Of a stretch of 64,000 bases of DNA, positions 1 through 7,601 are shown piece by piece. The notes beneath the pieces are model-generated. The model made no database searches. It saw only the letters and a program-made list of their open reading frames with translations, and was not told the origin of the DNA. The DNA lies in NCBI RefSeq assembly GCF_002007105.1, contig NZ_MVBC01000021.1:1-64000 (forward strand), given 5' to 3'. Source of the stretch: Hymenobacter sp. CRA2 (lineage in GTDB: Bacteria; Bacteroidota; Bacteroidia; Cytophagales; Hymenobacteraceae). Position numbers and translations under genes: made by a program. Every line of letters starts with the position of its first letter. Position 1 is the stretch's first letter.

Positions 1-117
1 CAGGCCCGTACCCGTGAAGCACTGGAGGCGGCTATCCAAACCGCGGTTGAGTGGATTTCCAGCAAGGATGCCAAAGCCTGGTTCAACCATTGTGGTTATC
101 ATGTACATCGTTCATGA
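1..117 (+). CDS. IS630-family transposase, C-terminal fragment (cut by window edge)
   Basis: The frame starting at base 1 encodes 38 residues and stops at TGA 115-117. It reads ALEAAIQTAVEWI, then DAKAWFNHCGY near the end. The D-x-x-x-WF-x-HCGY ending is the usual C-terminus of IS630-family DDE transposases. The catalytic DDE residues lie upstream, outside the window, so activity cannot be judged. It is directly followed by a headless GIY-YIG gene, which suggests this copy interrupted that gene. Confidence 0.6.
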   Translation, partial: QARTREALEAAIQTAVEWISSKDAKAWFNHCGYHVHRS

Positions 118-125
118 ATCCGCTA
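1..125 (+). mobile_element. Right end of an IS630-family insertion sequence (left part outside window)
   Basis: The first 117 bases are the end of a transposase frame. Downstream sequence becomes a recognisable GIY-YIG gene at about position 126, immediately after two consecutive TA dinucleotides (124-127). IS630/Tc1-mariner elements insert at TA and duplicate it, so the element probably ends here, only a few bases after the transposase stop. The terminal inverted repeat cannot be confirmed because the other end is outside the window. Confidence 0.55.
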
Positions 126-352
126 TAGAACGGCGGCTTTATGAACACAGCCAAAACTTAGGACAAACGGGCCGTTTCACCGGGCGTTACCAGTGCAATC
201 TTCTTGTGTACTTCGAGACTTTCCCTGACGCAATTCAGGCTATTGCCCGCGAGAAGGAAATCAAAGGGTGGAGTCGAACGAAGAAAGAAGAGCTGATTGC
301 CACCATGAACCCGGGTTGGATGTCCATTGACCTACGAACCTGGGCTGGCTAG
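101..352 (+). pseudogene. GIY-YIG nuclease-family protein, 5'-truncated by the IS630 insertion
   Basis: From about base 126 the frame encodes IERRLYEHSQN, then GRFTGRYQCNLLVYFE, AIAREKEIKGWSR and a final NPGWMSIDL. These are the conserved middle and end of the small UPF0213/YhbQ-like GIY-YIG proteins, which are normally 80-100 residues. The N-terminal strand with the GIY and YIG motifs is absent: the codons before position 126 belong to the insertion-sequence end. An ATG at 101 keeps the frame open, but the hybrid protein would lack the catalytic tyrosines. I infer an inactivated gene, not a functional nuclease. Confidence 0.65.
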
Positions 353-360
353 TTTAGCAC

Positions 361-476
361 GTCATGCAGAGCGCAGCGAAGCATCTCGCGTGCTGACGTT
401 AGAGAGCATTTCTCTCGTTCAAAGATTTTACTACCTCGCATCAGCACGCGAGATGCTTCGCTGCGCTCTGCATGAC
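361..476. repeat. Palindromic element, family A copy 1 (perfect 36-bp arms)
   Basis: Bases 361-396 and 441-476 are exact reverse complements, 36 of 36, around a 44-base core. The outer ends read GTCATGCAG and CTGCATGAC. The inner arm contains CATCTCGCGTGCTGA, shared with copies at 32472, 36161 and 41190. The core also resembles those copies when reverse complemented (AGTAA, then AACGAGAG), so this is one element family and not just a hairpin. It could act as a transcription terminator or folded RNA, but it has no T-run. Confidence 0.85.
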
Positions 477-552
477 GGTCAACGGCGACGTTCTGATAAC
501 CTCACTCCCACCCCGCTCGTCTAAACCGGCTACACCCAATCCGTAGCCGCCC

Positions 553-2364
553 ATGAGTCTCTGGGAAATCATCAAGCGTCTGTTTCCTTATGTCCGCCCG
601 TACCGCGGGCTGATCATTGCCACGTTGCTGCTGACGCTGGTGGGCTCGTTGGCGGCCCAGGTCAACCCCTTCGTGCTGCGCTACACGGTGGACACGGTGC
701 AGGCGCTGCTGAACCGCAACGCCACGCTGGCCCAGGGCATGCCCATGCTGCTGCTGGTGAGCGGGCTGCTGCTGGGCAAGGAAATCATCAACACCTTCAT
801 CCAGTTCGGGCAGAAGTTCTACGGCGAGAAAATCCGCATCAACGTGTCGAGCACGCTCATGCACGACGCGGTGCACAAGGTGGTCAGCTACCAGCTCGGC
901 TTCTACGCCGACAACGGCAACCAGACCGGCAAGCTGCAGACGCGCATCGACCGGGGCGTGGAGAGCCTGATGAAGCTGGTGCAGAACTTCTTCATCGACA
1001 TTCTGCCCTTGTTCGCCAATTCCATCGTGGCGCTGGTGGTCATGTTCACCGCCAACGTGTATGTGGGGCTGGTGGCCGTGGCGGTGCTGCCTATCTACTT
1101 CTGGCTCAGCTACCGGCAGGCCGATAAGCTCAACGGCACCCGCCGGGCCCTGCGCGGCCTGCGCGAGGCCCGCAGCCAGGGCCTCGTCAACCTCATCGAC
1201 TCGGCCGTGGTCATCAAGAGCTTCGTGCGCGAGGGCTACGAGGAGCAGAAGCAAAACCAGCAGCAGGATGCCTTGCAGCAGGCCCAGCTCGAAACGCGCA
1301 AAACCAACTTCCTCTACGACGGCCTCAAAACCTTCACCGAGCAAATCGGGGTGGTGCTCATCATCATCCTCACGGCCTACCTGGTTTTGGACCGGCAGAT
1401 CAGCATCGGGGCCATCATGTTCCACATCCTGCTGTTCAACAACGTGTCGGCCCCAATCCGGCAGCTGCACCGCATCTACGACGAGATGAACGACGCGCTG
1501 ACCTACTCCGAGGGCTTCTTCGACATCCTCGACGCCCAGGACGCCCAGGAGCCCACCGGCCCGCTGCAGCCGGAGCACCTCACGGGCACCTTCGACATCT
1601 GCAACGTGGACTTCAGCTACCCCAGCGGCACCCAGGCCCTGCACGACGTGTGCCTCACCATCGAGGCGGGCAAAACCACCGCGCTGGTGGGCCTAAGCGG
1701 GGCCGGCAAGAGCACCATCATCAACCTGCTTTGCAAGTTCTACGAGCCCCAAAGCGGCAAAATGCTGCTCGACGGCAAGCCCCTTACCGACTACGACACG
1801 CACGCCCTGCGCCAGCAAATCGGGCTGGTGCTGCAGAAAAACCACATTTTCAAGGGCACCATCGAGGAAAACATCCGTTACGGGCTGATGGACGCCACCC
1901 TGGAGCAGATTCAGCACGCGGCCAAGCAGGCGTATCTGCACGAGCAGATAATGGACCTACCCAAGGGCTACCAGTCCGACGCCCAGCAGCTCTCGGGCGG
2001 GCAGCAGCAGCGTATTGCCATTGCCCGCTTGTTCCTGAAAAACCCGCCCATCATCTTCCTCGACGAGCCCACCGCCTCGCTCGACGCCATTGCCACCGAG
2101 CAGATTAAAAACTCGCTCGACGCCATCAAGAAGGGCCGCACCGTAGTCATCATTTCCCACTCCCTGGCCCAGATTGTCGACTCCGACGTCATCTACGTGA
2201 TGAAGCAGGGCCGCATGGTGGAAAGCGGCACCCACGAGCAGCTCTACGACCTGCGCGGCACCTACCGCGAAATATTCGACGCCTCGGCCCGCAGCCTCAA
2301 CATCGAGAAACTGGCGCGGGTGCTGGTGGACGACGGGGACGAGGTGGAGGATACGGCGGCGTAG
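553..2364 (+). CDS. ABC transporter, fused permease and ATPase (exporter half-transporter)
   Basis: This 603-residue protein has an N-terminal ABC exporter transmembrane domain (about residues 15-320, six hydrophobic segments) and a C-terminal nucleotide-binding domain. Walker A is GLSGAGKST near residue 380, the signature is LSGGQQQR near 479, Walker B is IIFLDEP near 500, and the H-loop His lies in ISHS near 533. All catalytic motifs are intact. It should work as a homodimer exporting a lipid, peptide or drug across the inner membrane; substrate cannot be read from sequence. Length is normal for an MsbA/MdlB-type half transporter. ATG 553 is the first start that gives a complete first membrane helix. 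Confidence 0.93.
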   Translation: MSLWEIIKRLFPYVRPYRGLIIATLLLTLVGSLAAQVNPFVLRYTVDTVQALLNRNATLAQGMPMLLLVSGLLLGKEIINTFIQFGQKFYGEKIRINVSSTLMHDAVHKVVSYQLGFYADNGNQTGKLQTRIDRGVESLMKLVQNFFIDILPLFANSIVALVVMFTANVYVGLVAVAVLPIYFWLSYRQADKLNGTRRALRGLREARSQGLVNLIDSAVVIKSFVREGYEEQKQNQQQDALQQAQLETRKTNFLYDGLKTFTEQIGVVLIIILTAYLVLDRQISIGAIMFHILLFNNVSAPIRQLHRIYDEMNDALTYSEGFFDILDAQDAQEPTGPLQPEHLTGTFDICNVDFSYPSGTQALHDVCLTIEAGKTTALVGLSGAGKSTIINLLCKFYEPQSGKMLLDGKPLTDYDTHALRQQIGLVLQKNHIFKGTIEENIRYGLMDATLEQIQHAAKQAYLHEQIMDLPKGYQSDAQQLSGGQQQRIAIARLFLKNPPIIFLDEPTASLDAIATEQIKNSLDAIKKGRTVVIISHSLAQIVDSDVIYVMKQGRMVESGTHEQLYDLRGTYREIFDASARSLNIEKLARVLVDDGDEVEDTAA

Positions 2365-2401
2365 TTACAGCTGTTTTCTGAACGGCTATTGGGCAAGTAA
2401 A

Positions 2402-2478
2402 GACGCGTATTGGCGTTTCATCGTTGAACGACTGGTAGTAAGAAAGCCTGCAAGACGGCGCGGACGCCAATACGCGTC
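2402..2478. repeat. Inverted repeat with 15-bp perfect arms
   Basis: GACGCGTATTGGCGT at 2402-2416 is matched exactly by its reverse complement at 2464-2478, with a 47-base core that holds CATCGTTGAACGA. A related string, CGTTCAACGATG, occurs in the repeat island near 61,680. It lies just after the ABC transporter and just before the AT-rich gene, so it could serve as a terminator or mark an insertion boundary. Confidence 0.7.
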
Positions 2479-2529
2479 ACACCGTTGGTGAAACTGATAT
2501 ATATTTGTCTGAACAGGCATTCAACAGTC

Positions 2530-3213
2530 ATGAAAATAGTTACCTATATTTTTCTAGCCATTGTAGCAATAATTTTAATTGGATACAAAATAGCAGATTA
2601 CAAGTTCATTAGCTATCAGGAAAAGGAGTATCAAAGAGCACAATTTGCCAATATCACCGAATCACCTAGAACATTTCCTGATTCTATCAAAATGCCAGAC
2701 AAAAACTTTTGGTATTTGATTAATACATCGAAAGCCAAATACCCTTTCAACTACCGTTTGCAACTGGCTTACCTAACTGACACGCTATCTAAATGCAGCA
2801 ACAAGGACATAATAGGTTTCGAATGCACTTTTAGAGAAAACATGGTTAGATTATGGAATTACAATATTAAATCCATGTATCAAATTATTGAAGGCAACTA
2901 TATCTCAACTGATGACTTTGTGTATTTCAGAGGCTACTTGATTTCTCTGGGGCAAGAAATTACAAATACAGCTATACAGAACCCTGACTTGGTATCCGTG
3001 CCATTGGACAGAACTGAATGGTCAGGGGAAGACATGATATATGTTGCTGATCAAGCATATTCCACTAAAAACCGCCAATTGAAGGGCTCAACTGCCCCAA
3101 GAGACTCGGCGTCAGCGGTGGATTACGATTTTGGCAACTATAAAATGACTGGCCATTATATACCTCTTGATGAGTTTCCCCGGCGTTTTCCGAAGCTAAC
3201 AGCACGTTATTAA
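2530..3213 (+). CDS. AT-rich orphan protein with one N-terminal membrane anchor, function unknown
   Basis: This protein has 227 residues from ATG 2530, which directly precedes a hydrophobic segment (MKIVTYIFLAIVAIILIGY). The rest is soluble, polar and rich in Tyr, Asn and Asp, so it is probably anchored with the bulk in the periplasm. I recognise no family. Its composition is strikingly unlike its neighbours: long A/T-rich stretches, AAA/ATA/TTA codons, and a GC content I estimate near 40 percent in a region above 60 percent. It is bracketed by inverted repeats at 2402-2478 and 3257-3289. This suggests recent horizontal acquisition. Confidence 0.75.
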   Translation: MKIVTYIFLAIVAIILIGYKIADYKFISYQEKEYQRAQFANITESPRTFPDSIKMPDKNFWYLINTSKAKYPFNYRLQLAYLTDTLSKCSNKDIIGFECTFRENMVRLWNYNIKSMYQIIEGNYISTDDFVYFRGYLISLGQEITNTAIQNPDLVSVPLDRTEWSGEDMIYVADQAYSTKNRQLKGSTAPRDSASAVDYDFGNYKMTGHYIPLDEFPRRFPKLTARY

Positions 3214-3256
3214 GGCATGTCAAAGGCGCAATTTATAGTACCCCACTGCACTCACT

Positions 3257-3289
3257 TGGCGCGAGTTTAGCTACGCCGAACTCGCGCCA
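3257..3289. terminator. Hairpin between the AT-rich gene and barstar
   Basis: TGGCGCGAGTT at 3257-3267 pairs perfectly with AACTCGCGCCA at 3279-3289 across an 11-base loop. No T-run follows on either strand. It could be a terminator of the AT-rich gene or another short repeat element. Confidence 0.45.
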
Positions 3290-3319
3290 GCCGTCAGTCT
3301 TTACCTCGCCAATTACACT

Positions 3320-3583
3320 ATGACTCTAGACCTCACCGGCATCACCAGCAAAGCCGCCATCCATCAGCTGTTCAAAGAGAAACTGGGCTTTGAAGACTGG
3401 TACGGCGCAAACTGGGACGCTTTCTGGGATTCTATTGTAGCCATTGTGGAAATGCCGGAGCAGCTGACGCTGACCAACTGGCAGGAGTTTGCCGAACACT
3501 GCCCGCGCGACATGCAGATTCTGCGGCAGGTAATCCAGGACTACGCGGTGGAAATGGCCCCGAAGCGCATCGTGCTGGCCTGA
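3320..3583 (+). CDS. Barstar-family ribonuclease-inhibitor-like protein
   Basis: This is an 87-residue protein with the barstar fold signature: an early helix (KAAIHQLFKEKLGF), then WYGANWDAFWDSI, which matches the conserved YG-NWDAFWD region of barstar. It ends in a short strand (KRIVLA). Barstars are cytoplasmic inhibitors of barnase-type RNases and of many polymorphic toxin RNase domains. No barnase or other RNase toxin gene is adjacent, so it is an orphan immunity-like gene. It follows the AT-rich gene by about 100 bases. Confidence 0.88.
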   Translation: MTLDLTGITSKAAIHQLFKEKLGFEDWYGANWDAFWDSIVAIVEMPEQLTLTNWQEFAEHCPRDMQILRQVIQDYAVEMAPKRIVLA

Positions 3584-3750
3584 TTGAGTACCCGGTACGG
3601 GCAGGCGGCGCTTGCGGCAAAACAGCCCGGGGCCACTGAAAATATTTCCCGCTCGCCTCACTTGCCCAAGCTCAGCCTTTCAATACCTTATGTCCGGTCC
3701 GGCCCTTGCCGGGTCGGGCTATTTTTCTTCACCAATTACCTTCTTTATCC

Positions 3751-4449
3751 ATGCCCGCTTACCAGAGTTATTTCGACAACTTTTTCGCCACGCTGCCCCT
3801 GTCGCGGGTCAACTTCAAGCAGCTGGGCACCGCCACGCTCGGGGCGCTACGCGAGGCCCAATTGGGCAAGGAATTCGCCCCGCACGAGGCCGAGCTGACG
3901 GCCGCCCTGGCCGGCTTCGACGTGAACCTCACGGACGCGGCCGAATCCACCAGCGGCGACACGGCGGCGCTGCGCGCGGCCCGCCAGCAGTGGCTCTCGT
4001 TCGTCGACGACACCATGAAGGACTACGTGACGCCGCGCCTGCGCAAGCTGCCGGTGTACGCCGATTTCAAGAAGTACCAGAAGAGCAAACTTGCGGCCCT
4101 ACCCCACGCCGAACTGCTGCAGCAGGGCAAGCAGCTGCTGGGGCTGTATGAGCAGCACGCCGCCGCGCTGCAGTATCCCACGCTGCCGGCCGACGCGCAG
4201 GCCGTGTACGCCCAGCTGACCGTCGCCCACGAAGAGCGTGGCACGGCCGGGGCCGCCATTCAGGGGGCCCGCGTGGCCCTGGCAGCCGACTGGCTGAAGC
4301 TGGCCCGCGCCCTGTGGCGCCTCAAGGCCCAGCTAGAGCTGCGCTTCGAGGAGCCAGCCGAGGTGTACCGCTTCTTCGACTTCGGCAAGGTGCGCGACGG
4401 AGGCAACCGCAAGAAAGCCGCCACCAAAGTGGTGCAGGCGGTAGACTAG
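3751..4449 (+). CDS. Hypothetical helical protein
   Basis: This is a 232-residue soluble protein rich in Ala, Leu, Lys and Gln and predicted to be almost wholly helical. I do not recognise a family. ATG 3751 (MPAYQSYFDNFF) is preferred over an upstream TTG because a GC hairpin and T-rich stretch occupy the sequence just before it. The C-terminus is basic (GGNRKKAATKVVQ). No signal peptide or membrane segment is seen. The gene ends 39 bases before the 42-bp repeat array; there is no obvious functional partner. Confidence 0.75.
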   Translation: MPAYQSYFDNFFATLPLSRVNFKQLGTATLGALREAQLGKEFAPHEAELTAALAGFDVNLTDAAESTSGDTAALRAARQQWLSFVDDTMKDYVTPRLRKLPVYADFKKYQKSKLAALPHAELLQQGKQLLGLYEQHAAALQYPTLPADAQAVYAQLTVAHEERGTAGAAIQGARVALAADWLKLARALWRLKAQLELRFEEPAEVYRFFDFGKVRDGGNRKKAATKVVQAVD

Positions 4450-4488
4450 CCCATACATAGGCCGCTTCCGGCGCCCGTACGGCCGCCT

Positions 4489-4740
4489 GCTTCTCGAAGC
4501 GGGCGGCCGTTCTTATGCGACAAGCGCCCCGCGTGCAGAAGCGGCGGGTTGTTGCAATGACAACAGCCTTCCGCTTCTTGAAGCAGCGCCTTATTTGCCC
4601 TGTGCAAAGGCAACGCTTCGGGAAGCACCGGCCTTTATCAGCGCTGGTGATAGGCTGCTTCGAGAAGCAGAGGCCTGACAACTTTCCAACAGCCGCCCGC
4701 TTCTCGAAGCGGCACACTAAGCGGACCACTAAGCGACTTC
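4489..4740. repeat. Degenerate 42-bp tandem array, six units, each starting with a 12-bp palindrome-like core
   Basis: Cores GCTTCTCGAAGC, GCGTGCAGAAGC, GCTTCTTGAAGC, GCTTCGGGAAGC, GCTTCGAGAAGC and GCTTCTCGAAGC start at 4489, 4531, 4573, 4615, 4657 and 4699. Spacing is exactly 42 each time, although the intervening 30 bases are almost unrelated. Some spacers contain their own small inverted repeat, for example TATCAGCGCTGGTGATA. Because 42 is divisible by 3, both strands stay open and would encode 14-residue repeats, but no start or typical codon use supports a gene. The rest of 4741-4873 shows nothing. Confidence 0.85.
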
Positions 4741-4873
4741 CCGGCGGCTACGGTGCGAGCCAACCTATTAGCCGACGCAAAGGCGGCGGAGCATTCCGGG
4801 GCCATGGCGTCCGATAATTACCCAGGCCACCTTGTTCTATCGGACGAATCAATAGCGCGGAACGCCTGCTTGC

Positions 4874-5647
4874 TCAGAGCACATGGTAGAAGATGAAGTA
4901 ATTCATCGTCAGGTTGAAGGCGGCGTGGGTCACTATGGCGCCCAGAATGGATCCGCTACGGGTACGGGCGACGCCAAACAGCAAGCAGGTGCCAAACAGG
5001 GCGGCCACCCACAGCAGCGCGGGGCCGGGCAAGAACCGCCAGCTGCCGCCGAGGTACACGAGGCCGAAGTGCGCCAGGTGCACCCCGGCAAATGCCGCGC
5101 TGTCGAGGAGGGCAGCGCGGCGGTGCCCGAGGCGGCGGGCGCTGCACTCGTGCACCAGGCCGCGGTAAAACAGCTCCTCGCCGACGGGACTGAAGATCAT
5201 ACTCGGCCCCGAAAAAATCAGGAAGTACACGAGGCGGTTCTGGTCGTTGAGCACCTGGGCGAGGTTGCCGTAGGTGCGGGCAATGTAGGCCAGGCTATTG
5301 CCTTCGCCCAGGCCAAACAAGAGGCGCGTCAGGCCGAAGAGCACCGCGCAGCTCAGGGCCCCGAGCACGGCGCCCAGCAGTACGCCGCGCCAGCGCGTGG
5401 GCCGCACCAGCCCGATTTGTCGGCGGCCGGCCGGCGTGAGCAGCACCCACGGCAGCAGGGCCATGGCCACGAAGATGAGCGCCACGACCTGGTAGCTGCG
5501 CGTAACGTTGGCCTGCAGCACCAGGGCAAACCGCACGAGGCTGAACACGGCAATCAGGCCGGCGCCCGTGCGCCAGTCGAAGCGAAACCACGAGGCGGCC
5601 CAGGGCTTTACCAGCGGGGCCGCTGGTGCTGTTACCACAGTTGGCAT
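4874..5647 (-). CDS. CPBP-family intramembrane metalloprotease
   Basis: This 257-residue polytopic membrane protein has the four CPBP (Abi/CAAX-protease-like) motifs: GEELFYRG with E157, E158 and R162; a second-motif region GVHLAHFG with H190 and H193; and HAAFNLTMN near residue 245. The Glu and His residues are the predicted metal ligands. Family members include Rce1-type prenyl proteases and bacteriocin-immunity proteins; the bacterial substrate is usually unknown. It is transcribed alone, convergent with nothing, after the 42-bp array. Confidence 0.9.
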   Translation of the reverse strand: MPTVVTAPAAPLVKPWAASWFRFDWRTGAGLIAVFSLVRFALVLQANVTRSYQVVALIFVAMALLPWVLLTPAGRRQIGLVRPTRWRGVLLGAVLGALSCAVLFGLTRLLFGLGEGNSLAYIARTYGNLAQVLNDQNRLVYFLIFSGPSMIFSPVGEELFYRGLVHECSARRLGHRRAALLDSAAFAGVHLAHFGLVYLGGSWRFLPGPALLWVAALFGTCLLFGVARTRSGSILGAIVTHAAFNLTMNYFIFYHVL

Positions 5648-5715
5648 AGAGGCAGAAAGCGGCCCAAAGGCCCTATTAGCGGTGAAAATAGGCGGTATTT
5701 ATCGGGGCCGTTTTG

Positions 5716-6141
5716 CTACGCGCCCTCTCCCCGGTTGCAGCCGATGCGGTGATTGAAGCCCATCAGCAGGCCAAGCAACGGCAGCGACAGGACCACCGGG
5801 GCCACGTAGGCGGGCGCCGTAGTATCGAGCCAACTCAAGCTGCAGTACAACACCGCCGCGCCGACTGCCATTCCGGCCAGGCCCAGCACCAGCTGCCCCT
5901 GGAAGCGTTCCGTGCAGTTGTTTTCCTTCAGGTACTTGTAGCCAACGCGGGCAATGCCCAGTATCAGCCCCAAAGCCCCGCCGAGTACGGCAAACAACAC
6001 GGACTCATACAGGCTCTGCCCGGCGTCCACGACACTGCCCAGCAGGCCGCCCACCACACCTCCCAGCACGCCGGTTACCGCGCCGATCAGCGTTTCTTCA
6101 AATGCCAGCAGTATTACTTCGACGTTGATTAGCTTGGCCAT
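5716..6141 (-). CDS. Small hypothetical membrane protein with glycine-rich helices
   Basis: This 141-residue protein has four hydrophobic segments, two of them Gly/Val/Leu-rich (GAVTGVLGGVVGGLLGSVV and VLGGALGLILGIA). No catalytic motif is visible and I do not recognise a family. It is oriented like the CPBP protease and ends 68 bases upstream of that gene's start, so the two may be co-transcribed. Confidence 0.65.
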   Translation of the reverse strand: MAKLINVEVILLAFEETLIGAVTGVLGGVVGGLLGSVVDAGQSLYESVLFAVLGGALGLILGIARVGYKYLKENNCTERFQGQLVLGLAGMAVGAAVLYCSLSWLDTTAPAYVAPVVLSLPLLGLLMGFNHRIGCNRGEGA

Positions 6142-6159
6142 AGACTTAAGGTTGGTGGG

Positions 6160-6324
6160 ATGGTATCAGATTGGCAAGCAAGCATTCTGCGCGTTAATTA
6201 TCAAACACCTCTGCCGGACAGCCTGGAAGCTTTGATACTTTAATTCCTGGCTTACCTGAAAGCCCACGAACAGGAATATTGGGTCACCACCTTTTCGGAA
6301 GCTATGCAAGCCCTGACCCGGTAA
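6160..6324 (+). pseudogene. Short C-terminal gene remnant with an internal stop
   Basis: One frame reads SILRVNYQTPLPDSLEALIL, a TAA at 6241-6243, then FLAYLKAHEQEYWVTTFSEA and ends MQALTR with TAA at 6322-6324. The second half looks like a genuine protein C-terminus; it resembles the last helix region of polysaccharide-deacetylase-like proteins, but the match is weak. No upstream body of the gene remains. The remainder of the 6142-6483 interval holds only the leader of the next gene. Confidence 0.4.
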
Positions 6325-6483
6325 GCGCGGCGTGCCGGGCCCATCGGGGCGGTGCTGTTGCAGGGTCGGCAGAGTAGCTGGACCCGTGTCGGCGCCCGCC
6401 AACGCCCATCCTTGCCCATCTTTGCGCCGCTACGGCCGCTGCGCCGTACGACCTTCCCATTTACCCGTTCCTTCGCCCCGCGC

Positions 6484-7500
6484 ATGTTGCCTGTCAAGCG
6501 CCTCGCTCTTCTTTCCTTGCTGGCGCTGTCCACCACGCTGGCCGCCGCTCAGAAGTCTGCCTACTCCGTGCAGCCGCTCACGCTACCCCAGGAGTTGGCC
6601 GATAAGAACAACCAGTTTTCGGGGCTGTACCGGCACGGCAATCAGCTGCTGCTGCTCTCGGAAAGCCGCCTGCAGGAGCGCGCCGAGGCCAAGGTGTACG
6701 CCGTGGACCTGGCCAGCGTCGACGCCCAGCTGCGCGATAAGTCGGTGGCGCTACGCTACCGCAAGTACGCCATCCGGGGCCTGGAGCCGCTGCGCGCCCG
6801 CATGGACAGCGCCTGCCAGCACTACGAGGGGCTGGAGGCCATTACGCTGGTCGACAACACGGTGTACCTCACCGTCGAAACCACCACGCCCTCGGCCTAC
6901 GGCTACCTGCTGCGCGGCGCCCTCGACGAAGGCGGCGGCAGCATCACCTTGGAGCCGAAGTACCTAGTGCCGGTGCCCAAACCGGCCCTGACCAACGGCG
7001 CGCATATCTCCAACGCCGGCTTCGAGGCGCTGACCAGCTACAACCGCGACGTGCTGCTGCTCTTTGAGTACAACTACTTCGCCCACGACAACTACGCCTA
7101 CCGCCTGCCCGCCGGCGCGGCCACCCACGACGTGCCGCACTTCGTGCCGGTGGCGCGCCTGCCCTTCCGCCTCACCGACCTCGTGTACGAGGGCAACAAC
7201 CGCTTCGTGGGCATCAATTACTTCTACAAGGGCGACGACGACAGCGAATACCGCACTCCGGCCGAGGACGCCAACACCAAACTCATTCAGGCGGGCACAG
7301 GCTATAAGAACTACTCCCGGCTGATTCGCCTGGAATACAAGAAGGACCGGCTGACGTGGAAGCCCTTGTTTGAGCTGCCCGCCGAGTACCAGAGCTACAA
7401 CCTGGAAGGCATTGCGGCTTACAACGGCGGGTATTTCCTGATCAACGACAAGTACGGCCCCTCGAACCAGTCGACGCTGCTGTACTTGCAGAAGAAGTAG
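6484..7500 (+). CDS. Secreted beta-propeller-like protein, function unknown
   Basis: This 338-residue protein has a clear signal peptide (MLPVKRLALLSLLALSTTLA then AAAQ). Upstream in-frame starts would bury the signal, so ATG 6484 is chosen. The mature part has repeating strand patterns such as FSGLYRHGNQLLLLSES, YEGLEAITLVDNTVYLTVE and YNLEGIAAYNGGYFLINDK. These resemble the blades of phytase-like or SdiA-regulated beta-propellers, in which Glu of the GLE motif recurs. It is probably a periplasmic or outer-membrane-facing protein. No catalytic residues can be assigned. Confidence 0.7.
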   Translation: MLPVKRLALLSLLALSTTLAAAQKSAYSVQPLTLPQELADKNNQFSGLYRHGNQLLLLSESRLQERAEAKVYAVDLASVDAQLRDKSVALRYRKYAIRGLEPLRARMDSACQHYEGLEAITLVDNTVYLTVETTTPSAYGYLLRGALDEGGGSITLEPKYLVPVPKPALTNGAHISNAGFEALTSYNRDVLLLFEYNYFAHDNYAYRLPAGAATHDVPHFVPVARLPFRLTDLVYEGNNRFVGINYFYKGDDDSEYRTPAEDANTKLIQAGTGYKNYSRLIRLEYKKDRLTWKPLFELPAEYQSYNLEGIAAYNGGYFLINDKYGPSNQSTLLYLQKK

Positions 7501-7601
7501 GTTGAGCCAGCGAGTAGCTGCGTAGTTTACGGCGACTTTACTCGTATCGGACCGCCAGATTGGCCCATATACAGATGCAGCTTCTATCTTCGAGCTTCCT
7601 C

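Noticed and set aside
3320-3583. Complete toxin-antitoxin pair with barstar
   Set aside because: Neither neighbour has an RNase motif; the AT-rich gene upstream is a membrane-anchored protein with no barnase-like residues.
4489-4740. CRISPR array
   Set aside because: Repeats are only 12 bp and degenerate, and there is no cas gene in the window.
4322-4817. Open frames on both strands across the 42-bp array, giving 14-residue repeats
   Set aside because: Openness on both strands follows from a period divisible by three. There is no convincing start, no recognised family and no matching codon use.
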